Positions 9,379 to 17,643 of a stretch of 64,000 bases of DNA are shown here, one piece after another. The stretch's first letter is position 1. Every line of letters begins with the position of its first letter. The notes under the pieces were generated by a model that was not told the origin of the DNA, did not search any database, and saw only the letters and a program-made list of their open reading frames with translations. Position numbers and translations under genes: made by a program. Source of the DNA: Microbispora sp. NBC_01189 (lineage in GTDB: Bacteria > Actinomycetota > Actinomycetes > Streptosporangiales > Streptosporangiaceae); the NCBI RefSeq assembly GCF_036010665.1, contig NZ_CP108581.1, positions 4,445,501-4,509,500 of the forward strand. The letters run 5' to 3'.

Positions 9379-9618
9379 GTCAGAGCCTCTCCTGTGCGCG
9401 ATCAGCTTGGAACCCGCGGACACCTATCCAGGCGTGACAACGGGCACCGGAAGCCAACATTTCGAGACAAGTCCGCCGTGACCGGCACGGGCGACGCGTC
9501 CGTGTGAAGACCTCCTGGGGCAGATTACACGCCCATGACGCTTTCTTTTATCGCGGCTGGTGCGGGAGGAAGTTTCCGCCATGCTCAGGCCGGTACGAGA
9601 TGTGCTGGAGGTGGGCAG

Positions 9619-10845
9619 GTGCGCGTGCTCGGGCTGATCTCCGGGACCTCTCACGACGGGATCGACACCGCGCTCGTCGACTGGGTCGCGGAGGGGGTGG
9701 TGGAGGGGGTCGTGGAGCACACCGGCACGACGCCGTACGCGCCGGAGTCGCGCGCCGCGATCCTGGCCGCACTGCCGCCGAACACCACGGACATGGGCGC
9801 GGTCTGCCGGCTCGACACACTGGTGGGCCGGGCGTTCGCCGAGGCGGCGGCGGGCTGCCCGCCGGCCGACCTCGTCTGCTCGCACGGGCAGACGCTTTAC
9901 CACTGGGTGGAGGACGGCCGGGCGCGCGGCACGTTGCAGCTCGGCGAGGCCGCCTGGATCGCCGAACGGCTCGGCGTGCCGGTCGTGTCGAACCTGCGGG
10001 CCCGTGACGTGGCCGCGGGCGGGCAGGGCGCCCCGCTCGTGTCCGCCTTCGACCTGCCGCTGCTCGCCGGGCTGGCCCAGTCACCCGAGCCACCCGGACC
10101 GGTGGGGCGGCCCGGCGCGCTGAACCTCGGCGGCATCGCCAACCTCACCGTGGCGCCCGGCGCGAGCCGGTACGACCACGCCGAGAACCACGCCGGGTGC
10201 GCGGCGCCGCTCGCCTACGACACGGGACCGGCCTCGGCGCTCATGGACGCGGCCGTGTTCGCCGCCACCGGCAGGCCGTACGACGAGGACGGCCGGCTGG
10301 CGGCGGCGGGGCGGGTCCACGACGGCCTGCTGGCCGAGTTGCTCGCCGAGCCCTACTACCATCGCCCGCCGCCCAGGACGACGGGCAAGGAGCTGTTCCA
10401 TGGGGGATACCTCGACCGGGTGGCCGGGCCGTACGGGCTCGGCCTGCCCGACCTGGTGGCGACGCTGGCCGCGCTCACCGCCGAGACCGTCGCGGCGGAG
10501 ATCCGGCGGCACCGGCTCGGCACGGTGGTGGTCTCCGGCGGCGGGCTGCGCAACCCGGTCCTGATGCGGGAGCTGCGCGAGCGGTCCGGCAGCGGCGTGC
10601 GGATGCTGACAAGCGATCACCTCGGCGTGCCGCCGGACGCCAAGGAGGCCGTCGCGTTCTCCTATCTCGGCTGGCTGACCGCGCACGGCCTGCCGGGCAC
10701 CGTCCCCGCGTGCACGGGCGCGTCGGGGCCGCGGGTGCTGGGCTCACTCACTCCCGGCCGCGGCCCCCTCCGCCTGCCCGCGCCGCTCGCCGCGCCGCCC
10801 CGGGTCATCCGCATGCGGGTAGCTGAGGGCCGCCCCGCACGCTGA
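9619..10845 (+). CDS. anmK: Anhydro-N-acetylmuramic acid kinase
   Basis: 408 residues. It hydrolyses the 1,6-anhydro bond of anhMurNAc while phosphorylating it to MurNAc-6-P, a cytoplasmic step of cell-wall recycling. Diagnostic motifs: [18 protein letters not shown] (nucleotide binding), [34 protein letters not shown] and [16 protein letters not shown] at 9619 was chosen because GGAG lies about 8 bases upstream and the start falls just before [11 protein letters not shown], where family members begin; the frame stays open for a further 28 codons upstream. A divergent SIS-domain regulator supports control by recycled sugars. No murQ etherase is present in the window. Confidence 0.93.
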   Translation: MRVLGLISGTSHDGIDTALVDWVAEGVVEGVVEHTGTTPYAPESRAAILAALPPNTTDMGAVCRLDTLVGRAFAEAAAGCPPADLVCSHGQTLYHWVEDGRARGTLQLGEAAWIAERLGVPVVSNLRARDVAAGGQGAPLVSAFDLPLLAGLAQSPEPPGPVGRPGALNLGGIANLTVAPGASRYDHAENHAGCAAPLAYDTGPASALMDAAVFAATGRPYDEDGRLAAAGRVHDGLLAELLAEPYYHRPPPRTTGKELFHGGYLDRVAGPYGLGLPDLVATLAALTAETVAAEIRRHRLGTVVVSGGGLRNPVLMRELRERSGSGVRMLTSDHLGVPPDAKEAVAFSYLGWLTAHGLPGTVPACTGASGPRVLGSLTPGRGPLRLPAPLAAPPRVIRMRVAEGRPAR

Positions 10846-10877
10846 GGACGTCCCGGCGCGGCCCCGCTCAGCGTGCG
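10836..10877. terminator. Bidirectional terminator made from both gene ends
   Basis: Perfect 11-base arms (CGCACGCTGAG and complement) enclose 20 bases. Each arm contains the last sense codons and the TGA of one of the two converging genes (anmK and the MerR gene), both ending in Ala-Arg-stop. The terminator stem is therefore built out of coding sequence. Confidence 0.75.
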
Positions 10878-11776
10878 GCGCGCAGCGCCGCGATGAACCA
10901 CTCGAACGCCGGCACCGAGGGCGGGAACGGCGGCCGGTCGTTGAGCACGCCGAGCAGCTGCCAGTAACGCTCCACCCGGCGGTCGGTGAACCGCTCCAGC
11001 GCGTCGGCGAGCCGCGCGCGCTCGCCGGCGGGCAGGCCCGGGCCGACCAGCCGGTCCACGATCTGCCCGCCCTCCGCCGACTCGGGGCCGATCCCCTGGT
11101 CCAGGGCCCGCCCGGCCTCGGTCAGGACCGCCTGCGGGTCGTGCGGCACCGGCGGCGGTTCGGCCTGGCCGGTCGCCATCTGGCGCACCCGCTCACGGAA
11201 CCCGGGGTCGGCGACCAGCCCGGCGAGCTCGATCCAGGCCTCCACCTGTTCGACCGTGGGCTCGTCCGGCAGCTCTTCGGGCAGCCCGCGCATCGACTGC
11301 GCGATCCCCGCGCCGGGCGCGGCGGGGTCGGTGCCGGCGAACGTCTCGTCGACGAACTCGTCGATGATCCGCCGCCGCTCACGCGCGGACAGCCGGGACA
11401 GTTCGTGCATCAGTCTCATCTCCTCAGCGGTGCAGTGGCCTTCCGCGACCGACCGCATGACGGCACGCCGGGCCTGGAGGACGCGGATCTCCGCGTCGAG
11501 CACGGCGACGTGCGTCCGCGCCACCTCCGTCAGGCCCGTCCGCCTGGTCACGACCCGCTCCACGGTGGGCAGGTCGAGTCCGAGGTCGCGCAGCGTGCGC
11601 ACCAGGTGCAGCCGGGCCACGGCCTCCGCGTCGTAGAGCCGGTAGCCGCCCGCCGACCGGCCCGCCGCCGGGAGCACCCCGGCGTCGGACCAGAACCGGA
11701 TCGTGCGCACCGGCACGCCGGTCAGGCGTGCCAGCTCTCCGATCGTGAGCGGGCTCGGCTCGCCGCGGTCGTTCAC
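10868..11776 (-). CDS. MerR-family transcriptional regulator
   Basis: About 302 residues. The N-terminal winged helix is typical (TIGELARLTGVPVRTIRFWSDAGVLP, then GGYRLYDAEAVARL), followed by a coiled-coil dimerisation helix and a C-terminal ~190-residue helical domain without an obvious effector-binding signature or metal cysteines. It is not a metal-sensing type. No ribosome-binding site precedes it. Instead a promoter with the -10 box ending 7 bases before GTG 11776 points to a leaderless message starting M-N-D-R-G. The regulator sits just downstream of the NarL-type response regulator on the same strand but has its own operator-promoter. Its target, apart from itself, is not visible. Confidence 0.9.
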   Translation of the reverse strand: MNDRGEPSPLTIGELARLTGVPVRTIRFWSDAGVLPAAGRSAGGYRLYDAEAVARLHLVRTLRDLGLDLPTVERVVTRRTGLTEVARTHVAVLDAEIRVLQARRAVMRSVAEGHCTAEEMRLMHELSRLSARERRRIIDEFVDETFAGTDPAAPGAGIAQSMRGLPEELPDEPTVEQVEAWIELAGLVADPGFRERVRQMATGQAEPPPVPHDPQAVLTEAGRALDQGIGPESAEGGQIVDRLVGPGLPAGERARLADALERFTDRRVERYWQLLGVLNDRPPFPPSVPAFEWFIAALRAAR

Positions 11777-11782
11777 ATCCAC

Positions 11783-11813
11783 AGCGTGGACCCTCCAGCC
11801 GGTGGAGACTCAA
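11783..11813 (-). promoter_or_regulatory. MerR-type promoter with 19-base spacer and dyad
   Basis: Reading the minus strand: TTGAGT (-35), a spacer of exactly 19 bases holding the dyad CTCCA-CCGGC-TGGAG, then CACGCT (-10). Over-long 19-base spacers with a dyad between the boxes are the hallmark of promoters that MerR proteins untwist. The predicted first base is the GTG start codon at 11776, so the gene is probably autoregulated and leaderless. Confidence 0.75.
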
Positions 11814-11819
11814 GCCCTT

Positions 11820-12485
11820 TCACGCCAGCCAGCCGGGCTTCACCAGACCCGACTCGTACGCGATGACGACGAGCTGTGCGCGGTCGCGGGCGGGAAGTTT
11901 GGTCATCATGCGGCTGACGTGCGTCTTCGCCGTCGCGGGCGACATGAAGAGACGGGTGGCGATCTCGTCGTTCGTCATGCCGGCGCCCACGAGGGCGAGC
12001 ACCTCCCGCTCCCGCTCGGTCAGCGGGGCGAGGCCGGTGGTGACGCCCGGTTCCTTGGCCCGGGCGGCGTACTCGGCGATGAGGCGGCGCGTCACGCCGG
12101 GGGACAGCAGCGCGTCGCCGCCGGCCACCACCCTGACCGCCTGGATGAGCTCGGCCGGCTCGGTGTCCTTGACCAGGAAGCCGCTCGCCCCGCCGCGCAG
12201 CGCCTCGAAGACGTACTCGTCCAGCTCGAAGGTGGTGAGCATGATGATCTTCACGTCGGCGAGGGCGGGGTCGCCGGCGATGCGGCGGGTGGCGGTCAGG
12301 CCGTCCGTGCCGGGCATCCTGATGTCCATCAGCACCACGTCGGGGCGCAGGTCCCGGGTCAGCAGGACGGCCTGCTCGCCGTCGCCCGCCTCGCCCACGA
12401 CGGTCATGCCCACCTGCGCGTCGAGCAAGGCCCGGAACCCGGCCCGCACCAGGGCCTGGTCGTCGGCGAGCAGCACGCGGATCAC
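11820..12485 (-). CDS. NarL/LuxR-type response regulator
   Basis: 221 residues. The receiver domain begins VIRVLLADDQALVRAGFRALL, with the phospho-acceptor Asp in PDVVLMDIRMPG and the conserved switch Thr and Lys in MLTTFE and FLVKD. A LuxR-type helix-turn-helix closes the protein (LTEREREVLALVGAGMTNDE ... TAKTHVSRMM). GTG at 12485 lies 7 bases after GGAGGA and overlaps the kinase stop by four bases (GTGA), so translation is coupled. The pair is a NarX/NarL-like two-component system; the signal is unknown. Confidence 0.95.
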   Translation of the reverse strand: MIRVLLADDQALVRAGFRALLDAQVGMTVVGEAGDGEQAVLLTRDLRPDVVLMDIRMPGTDGLTATRRIAGDPALADVKIIMLTTFELDEYVFEALRGGASGFLVKDTEPAELIQAVRVVAGGDALLSPGVTRRLIAEYAARAKEPGVTTGLAPLTEREREVLALVGAGMTNDEIATRLFMSPATAKTHVSRMMTKLPARDRAQLVVIAYESGLVKPGWLA

Positions 12486-13678
12486 TTCGGTTCCTCCGGT
12501 TCCGTGGACGGGGGTACGGGTGTCTGGGGCACTGGTGGAAGCGGTGCCGGCGGCAGGGGGAGGCGGGCCGCCACGCGGAAGCCGCCGCCCGGCCGGGGAC
12601 CGGCCGTGAGCGATCCGCCGAGCGCCGCCGCCCGCTCGCGCATGCCGGGCACGCCGTTGCCGCCCCCCAGCCCCGCCACCGCCCGCGCCGCTCCCGCGCC
12701 GTCGTCCTCGATCACCAGGCCCAGCTCCTCGGGGGCGTACGCGACACTGATCGTCACGCGGGAGCCCGGCGCGTGCCGGGAGACGTTGGTGAGCGACTCC
12801 TGGACGATCCGGTATCCGGCCCGGTCGATGCCGGGGGGCAGCGGGCACGGATCCCCGGCGACCTCCACGGTCACGGGCAGGCCGCTGCCCGCGGCGAGGC
12901 CGGCGAGGTGGGCCATCCCGGCCGTGGGAGACCGCGGCGCGCCGTCCTTCAGCAGGCTGAGCACCCCGCGCATCTCGGTGAGCACGTCTCTCGACGCCTG
13001 CTTGATCGCGGTCAGCGCGGTGCGGGCCTGCTCCGGATGGTCGTCCAGCAGGTGCAGCGCGGTGGACGCCTGCACGTGGATCAGCGAGATGTTGTGGGCG
13101 AGCACGTCGTGCAGCTCCTGGGCCATGGTCAGCCGTTCCTCGCTGGCCTGCCGTCTGGCCTCCTCGCGTTCCACCCGCCGGCGCTCGGCCAGGCGCTCGC
13201 GGCGCACCCGGTGCCACTCGGCGACGGTCAGCGTGAGCAGCAGGTACGCCGCGACCGCGGTGTGGTGGAAGAGCCCCGCCCGGTGCGGGATGAACCAGGT
13301 CGCGTAGACCACCACGAACAGGAAGAACGCCCCCGACGCCGACCACGCCGCCCGGCGGTGCCCGTTCCCCACCGCGCTGAAGATCACAATGACCGGGCTG
13401 AGGAAAACCGGCCCGTACGCGAAGTCGAACAGCATGTAGACCGAGGTCGCGGTGAGCGTGACGACCAGCGCGGCGACCGGGGCACGGCGGCGCAGCGCGA
13501 TGGCGCCCGGCCCGACCAGCAGCAACGCGCAGCCCCACCAGGTCAGCGGCACCCGCCCGAGGTCCGGGTTGCGCAGCTGCCAGGACTGGGCGCCGAACGT
13601 CAGGAACACCTGGGCGATCCCGACGACGACCGGCAGAACGGGATCGACGCGGTGATACAAGTCGGAACGGGAGCGCAC
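12482..13678 (-). CDS. Sensor histidine kinase (HisKA_3 type)
   Basis: 398 residues. Five or so membrane helices occupy residues ~8-145, followed by a coiled-coil with many Arg/Glu (AERRRVEREEARRQASEE). The dimerisation/phospho-acceptor helix is QELHDVLAHNISLIHVQAS, and the HATPase_c domain has ESLTNVSRHAPGS and EDDGAGA. The C-terminus is Pro-rich. GTG at 13678 has no ribosome-binding site but a TAGCGT box 6 bases upstream, so the operon is probably leaderless. It precedes and overlaps the cognate response regulator. There is no extracytoplasmic sensor domain, so it likely senses within or near the membrane, as in DesK-like kinases. Confidence 0.93.
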   Translation of the reverse strand: MRSRSDLYHRVDPVLPVVVGIAQVFLTFGAQSWQLRNPDLGRVPLTWWGCALLLVGPGAIALRRRAPVAALVVTLTATSVYMLFDFAYGPVFLSPVIVIFSAVGNGHRRAAWSASGAFFLFVVVYATWFIPHRAGLFHHTAVAAYLLLTLTVAEWHRVRRERLAERRRVEREEARRQASEERLTMAQELHDVLAHNISLIHVQASTALHLLDDHPEQARTALTAIKQASRDVLTEMRGVLSLLKDGAPRSPTAGMAHLAGLAAGSGLPVTVEVAGDPCPLPPGIDRAGYRIVQESLTNVSRHAPGSRVTISVAYAPEELGLVIEDDGAGAARAVAGLGGGNGVPGMRERAAALGGSLTAGPRPGGGFRVAARLPLPPAPLPPVPQTPVPPSTEPEEPK

Positions 13679-13848
13679 ATCCGCACGCTAGGCCCTTCCC
13701 GCCGATGGTCGCATCCGACCGGGGCCGCATGGCCGCGTACGTCCGGGGGAGTAGCCGGGCGGGCGTCCAAAAGTGGACATTCCCGTTTCGATCTGACTCC
13801 GGTGAGTCATGCTGGAGTGATCGCTCACGTGGTGGAGGTGCCGCACGC

Positions 13849-15642
13849 ATGAGGAGTGTCGTCGTCACGTCGCTGGGAGTGCTCACGCTGGCGGGCCTGC
13901 TCGCCCCGCCCGCCGAGGCGGCTCCGGCCGTACACACGCCACCTCCCAAGGAGGTCAAACGGCCGGTCGCGGAGGGGTACGGCGGGGCGGTGGCCACCGT
14001 GGACCTCGATGCCAGCAAGGCCGCGCTCACGGTGCTGCGCCAGGGCGGCAACGCCATGGACGCGGCGGTGGCGGGGGCGGCCGCGCTCGGCGTGACCGAG
14101 CCCTACTCGGCCGGTCTCGCGGGCGGCGGCTTCCTCGTCTACTACGACGCGCGCCACCGGAAGGTGACCACGATCGACGGCCGTGAGACCGCCCCCCGGG
14201 CGATGAACTCGACGGCTCTGGAGGGCATCCCGTTCGCCGAGGCCGTCAGCAGCGGCCTGTCGGTGGGCGTGCCGGGCAGCGTCGCGCAGTGGGACCTGGC
14301 GCTGCGGAAGTACGGCACGATGTCGCTGCGGCAGGCGCTGCGCCCCGCGATCGAGATCGCCGACGGGGGCTTCGTCGTCGACCAGACGTTTTACGACCAG
14401 ACCCAGCAGAACGCCGACCGGTTCGCCGACTTCACCCCGACCGCGGCGCTCTATCTGCCGGGCGGGCAGCCGCCGCCGGTCGGGTCGGTCCTCCGCAACC
14501 CCGACCTCGCACGCACCTACCGTGAGCTGGGCATCCGCGGCCCCGCCTGGCTGTACGGCGGCGACCTCGGCCGGGAGATCGTCAACACGGTGAAGAAGCC
14601 GCCGGTGCGCGCGGGCGCCACCCGGAACGTCCGGCCCGGGCTCATGGAGGTGAGCGACCTCAGGGCCTACCGCGCGCTCGAACGGCCGCCGGCGAAGGTC
14701 ACGTACAAGGGCCTGGACGTGTACGGCATGGCGCCGCCGTCCTCGGGCGGATCGACGGTGGGCGAGGCGCTCAAGATCCTGGAGGCGCTGCCGAAGATCG
14801 GCCCGCACGAGTATCTGGAGGCCTCCCGGCTCGCCTTCGCCGACCGCAACGCCTACGTCGGCGACCCCGCCTACACGCGGGTGCCGCTCGGGGACCTGCT
14901 GTCGGACGGGTTCGCCAAGGAGCGCGCCTGCCTGATCGGCCCGCGGGCGATGCCGCACCCCGCCGCGCCCGGATCGCCCGACGGCTCCTACTCCGCCTGC
15001 GCCTCCCCGGCAACCCCTGCCGCCCCGGCGGCCACGGCGCCGGAGGAGAAGAAGGAGGGCCCGGAGACCACCCACCTCGTCGTGACCGACCGCTGGGGCG
15101 ACGTGGCGGCGTACAACATCACGATCGAGCAGACCGGCGGCAGCGGAATGGTGGTGCCGGGCCGCGGCATCCTGCTCAACAACGAGCTGACCGACTTCAC
15201 CTTCGGCCCGGCGCCCGGTGACCCCAACCTGCCCGCCCCCGGCAAGCGCCCGCGGTCGTCCATGGCCCCCACGATCGTGCTCAAGGACGGCAGGCCGCTG
15301 CTCGCCGTGGGTTCGCCCGGCGGTGCCACGATCATCACGACCGTGCTGCAGATCTTGGTCAACCGGCTCGACTTCGGCATGTCCCTGCCCGACGCCGTGG
15401 CCGCGCCGCGCGCCTCGCAGCGCAACACCGCCGCCACCCAGGCCGAGCCCGCGTTCACCCAGCGGTACGGCGCGGAGCTGACGGCGCTCGGTCACACGCT
15501 GACGGACGTCCCCGGTCCGCCGGCGGGGGAGATCGGCGCGGCGACCGGCCTGGAGTTCCTCCGCGACGGCAAGGTCCAGGCCGTCGCCGAGCCCGCACGC
15601 CGAGGCGGAGGCAGCGCCCTCGTGGTCGGCACCCACCGCTGA
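13849..15642 (+). CDS. ggt: Gamma-glutamyltranspeptidase precursor
   Basis: 597 residues. A cleavable signal peptide (MRSVVVTSLGVLTLAGLLAPPAEA) sends it outside the membrane. The proenzyme self-cleaves before the catalytic threonine, Thr407 in E-T-T-H-L-V-V-T-D. The small subunit then carries the glycine-rich substrate loop (RPRSSMAPTIVLKDG and SPGGATIITTV). N-terminal motifs include GGNAMDAAVAGAAALGVTEP and SAGLAGGGFLVYY. It cleaves gamma-glutamyl bonds, releasing glutamate or transferring it to peptides. An Ala/Pro-rich insert just before the cleavage site is longer than usual. ATG 13849 follows GGTGGAGG. It converges with a 57-residue membrane protein gene. Confidence 0.95.
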   Translation: MRSVVVTSLGVLTLAGLLAPPAEAAPAVHTPPPKEVKRPVAEGYGGAVATVDLDASKAALTVLRQGGNAMDAAVAGAAALGVTEPYSAGLAGGGFLVYYDARHRKVTTIDGRETAPRAMNSTALEGIPFAEAVSSGLSVGVPGSVAQWDLALRKYGTMSLRQALRPAIEIADGGFVVDQTFYDQTQQNADRFADFTPTAALYLPGGQPPPVGSVLRNPDLARTYRELGIRGPAWLYGGDLGREIVNTVKKPPVRAGATRNVRPGLMEVSDLRAYRALERPPAKVTYKGLDVYGMAPPSSGGSTVGEALKILEALPKIGPHEYLEASRLAFADRNAYVGDPAYTRVPLGDLLSDGFAKERACLIGPRAMPHPAAPGSPDGSYSACASPATPAAPAATAPEEKKEGPETTHLVVTDRWGDVAAYNITIEQTGGSGMVVPGRGILLNNELTDFTFGPAPGDPNLPAPGKRPRSSMAPTIVLKDGRPLLAVGSPGGATIITTVLQILVNRLDFGMSLPDAVAAPRASQRNTAATQAEPAFTQRYGAELTALGHTLTDVPGPPAGEIGAATGLEFLRDGKVQAVAEPARRGGGSALVVGTHR

Positions 15643-15649
15643 ACCGGCG

Positions 15650-15719
15650 GACGACCGCGCCCGAGAGGTCCAGGCCCGATTGTCCAGGCATGGTGAAGCC
15701 GCCGACGGGCGCGGTCGTC
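15650..15719. terminator. Long-loop inverted repeat between convergent genes
   Basis: Perfect 14-base arms (GACGACCGCGCCCG and complement) stand 42 bases apart, between the ggt stop and the end of the small membrane-protein gene. The position suggests a two-way terminator, although the loop is longer than usual. Confidence 0.55.
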
Positions 15720-15738
15720 GGCGGCTGGTACAGGTATG

Positions 15739-15912
15739 TCAGCGAACCAGGAGGTACGCCACCACGGCGAGGACGACGACGAGCGCCACGCCGATGGCGA
15801 TCCACATCGGCAGGCGGGACGGCCGCTCCTGGGAGATCTCCGCGTCCTGCTGCTGAGCGAACACCCGGAAAGCCTGCGTGTTTCCGGCCGGGTCGATCTG
15901 AGGGTCGGACAT
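15739..15912 (-). CDS. 57-residue single-span membrane protein
   Basis: A short frame starting ATG 15912 that reads MSDPQIDPAGNTQAFRVFAQ, then a charged stretch, then one hydrophobic helix (MWIAIGVALVVVLAVVAYLL) ending in Arg and stop. The hydrophilic N-terminus and C-terminal anchor suggest a tail-anchored protein with its front in the cytoplasm. Codon use matches neighbouring genes. I do not recognise a function. It is divergent from the SURF1 gene and converges on ggt. Confidence 0.7.
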   Translation of the reverse strand: MSDPQIDPAGNTQAFRVFAQQQDAEISQERPSRLPMWIAIGVALVVVLAVVAYLLVR

Positions 15913-16025
15913 GGGCACGACTCTAGCGACAGACGAGGCCCCCTGGCCGCGATTTGTCGGATTTCGAGCTCGACAACCACGGCGCGGGTGCGGGACCGCC
16001 GCGACCGGCGGATAGCGTGGTAACC

Positions 16026-16838
16026 ATGCTCCGCACCCTCCTGTCTCCCCGGCTGGTGGCCCTGCACCTGCTGGTCATCGGGGTGCTCGTGTCGTTCACG
16101 TTCCTCGGCCGCTGGCAGCTCGGCGTCTTCGAGTCGTCGGGCGCGCCGCGTCGGGCCCCCGATCCCGCTCCGGTGGCCGTCGCGCAACTGACCCAGGTCG
16201 GGCGGTACGTCGCCGTGGACGCCGTGGGCCGCAGGGTGACCGCGACCGGCGCCTACGACGCGGCGGGCCAGCTTCTGGTGGCCGACCGGGTCGCCGACGT
16301 CGCCGCGCCCGGTGGACGGGCCGCCCGGGGAGACGGATTCTGGCTGCTCACCCCGCTGCGGCTCGCGGACGGCACGGTCGTCCCGGTCGTACGCGGCTGG
16401 GTCCGCTCGCCCGGGGATCCCGCGACCGCCGTGCCGGAGGGGCCGGTCACGGTGAGCGGACGGCTGCGGCCCGCGGAGCAGACCGACGACGTGCAGCGGA
16501 CCGGGCTGCTCCCGCGCGGCCAGGTGGCGACCGTGTCGACGGCGGAGCTGATCAACATGTGGCCGGACGCGCGGGTGCGGGACGGGTTCGTCGTCGCCGC
16601 CGCCCAGGAGCCGCCCTCACACGCCACGCCCGTGGCCGTGCCCGCCCCGGCCATCGGCGGCGGCCTGACCTGGCGGAACCTCGCCTACGCGCTCCAGTGG
16701 TGGGTCTTCGCGTTGTTCGCGGTGTACATGTGGTTCCACTTCGTCCGCGACACCCTGCGCGGACGGCGGCAGGAGCCCTCAGGACCGGAGTCGAAGGGGC
16801 CGGAGTCGGCGGGGCCGGCCGCGCCCGCGGAGGCCTGA
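16026..16838 (+). CDS. SURF1 family protein
   Basis: 270 residues with the classic SURF1 topology: one membrane helix near the N-terminus (LVALHLLVIGVLVSFTFLGR followed by W-Q-L), a ~180-residue outer domain, and a second helix near the C-terminus (WWVFALFAVYMWFHF). Motifs GRWQLGVFESS, GFWLLTPLRLADG, VVRGWVRSP and NLAYALQWWVF match the family, which assists cytochrome c oxidase assembly, probably haem a insertion. The start has no ribosome-binding site, but TAGCGT stands 7 bases before ATG 16026, which suggests a leaderless message. A Pro/Glu-rich tail follows the last helix. Confidence 0.93.
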   Translation: MLRTLLSPRLVALHLLVIGVLVSFTFLGRWQLGVFESSGAPRRAPDPAPVAVAQLTQVGRYVAVDAVGRRVTATGAYDAAGQLLVADRVADVAAPGGRAARGDGFWLLTPLRLADGTVVPVVRGWVRSPGDPATAVPEGPVTVSGRLRPAEQTDDVQRTGLLPRGQVATVSTAELINMWPDARVRDGFVVAAAQEPPSHATPVAVPAPAIGGGLTWRNLAYALQWWVFALFAVYMWFHFVRDTLRGRRQEPSGPESKGPESAGPAAPAEA

Positions 16839-16929
16839 CCGCGACCCGCTGCCGGGCCCTGGAACCGGAACCGGCGGCCGGCACGGATATCGTGTGGTGA
16901 CCGTTTCCCCAGCAGAGGTGTTGATCGAC

Positions 16930-17241
16930 GTGGAGTCCGCGCTCAACTTCTACCGCGTCATGGCGTACGTCGTCGGCGTCATGCTGCTCGTGCTCTGTGT
17001 CGGCATGGTCGTCAAGTACGGCTTCGACAACGGCACGATGGTCGCGGTGGTCGGGCCGATCCACGGCTTCCTCTACATGGTCTACCTGGTGGCCGCGATC
17101 AACCTGGGCCTGATCAAGGCGCGCTGGTCGCTCGGCTACATGCTGCTCGTGCTCGTGTCGGGCACGATCCCGTTCCTGTCCTTCGTGCTGGAGCGGAGCG
17201 TCACCGAGCGGACCCGCAGGACGATCGCCGCCACCTCGTGA
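16930..17241 (+). CDS. DUF3817 integral membrane protein
   Basis: About 103 residues with three hydrophobic segments (FYRVMAYVVGVMLLVLCVG; PIHGFLYMVYLVAAINLGL; LGYMLLVLVSGTIPFLSFVL) and the GPIHGFLYM signature of DUF3817 proteins, small actinobacterial membrane proteins of unknown role often found near cytochrome-oxidase assembly genes. GTG at 16930 was chosen because GAGG lies about 10 bases upstream; GTG at 16894 or 16897 would add 12 residues. It follows the SURF1 gene on the same strand by 91 bases. Confidence 0.82.
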   Translation: MESALNFYRVMAYVVGVMLLVLCVGMVVKYGFDNGTMVAVVGPIHGFLYMVYLVAAINLGLIKARWSLGYMLLVLVSGTIPFLSFVLERSVTERTRRTIAATS

Positions 17242-17313
17242 GTGAGGGCATGCCGGATCCCGACCGCGCGGCCCGTGGGGGCGGCGGCCAGGACCCTCCG
17301 GCGCCGGTGCTCC

Positions 17314-17358
17314 AGCCGGTTCTAGCCGGTTCTAGCCGGTTCTAGCCGGTTCTAGCCG
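17314..17358. repeat. Tandem 10-base repeat, 4.5 copies
   Basis: AGCCGGTTCT is repeated four times without error plus a five-base partial copy. The last copy contains the TAG stop of the small gene that ends at 17352, so each unit would supply a TAG in turn as phase shifts. It lies between convergent genes. Confidence 0.95.
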
Positions 17359-17546
17359 CCGATCTGGCGGCGCCGGATGCGCTTGAGGCGTGTCCGCTGC
17401 GACTCGTCGAGCATGAAGTAGGCGACGACCGGGGCGCCCAGCACGCCGAGCGTGATCAGCCAGGCCAGGAGCGCCGGCACCGGCAGGATGAACACCAGCA
17501 CGGCCACCACCGCCGCGCCCACGTAGTACTTGCCCAGTGGCGACAT
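17352..17546 (-). CDS. Small two-helix membrane protein
   Basis: 64 residues starting at ATG 17546 behind AAAGG. Two hydrophobic helices (YYVGAAVVAVLVFILPVPAL and LITLGVLGAPVVAYFML) are followed by a strongly basic tail (RTRLKRIRRRQIGG). It is unrecognised; PspC- or DUF-type small membrane proteins look similar. Its stop codon falls in the 10-base tandem repeat. Confidence 0.7.
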   Translation of the reverse strand: MSPLGKYYVGAAVVAVLVFILPVPALLAWLITLGVLGAPVVAYFMLDESQRTRLKRIRRRQIGG

Positions 17547-17643
17547 CGTCAGGCCTTTCGTGTGGATCCCCGATGGGGGGATCGTCCGCGTCGCCTGGAC
17601 AACGCCCGGGGCGGGCGGCGAGTTCCGCACGCGCGGCCCGCGC

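Noticed and set aside
9424-9618. Frames opposite the anmK leader considered as a small gene.
   Set aside because: Composition is antisense-like and no start signal is present; the region is the divergent promoter.
12486-14057. A long open minus-strand frame continuing upstream from the NarL-type regulator through the kinase region to 14057.
   Set aside because: It runs in a different frame from the well-conserved kinase and gives low-complexity Arg/Pro/Gly protein; it is a by-product of high third-position GC.
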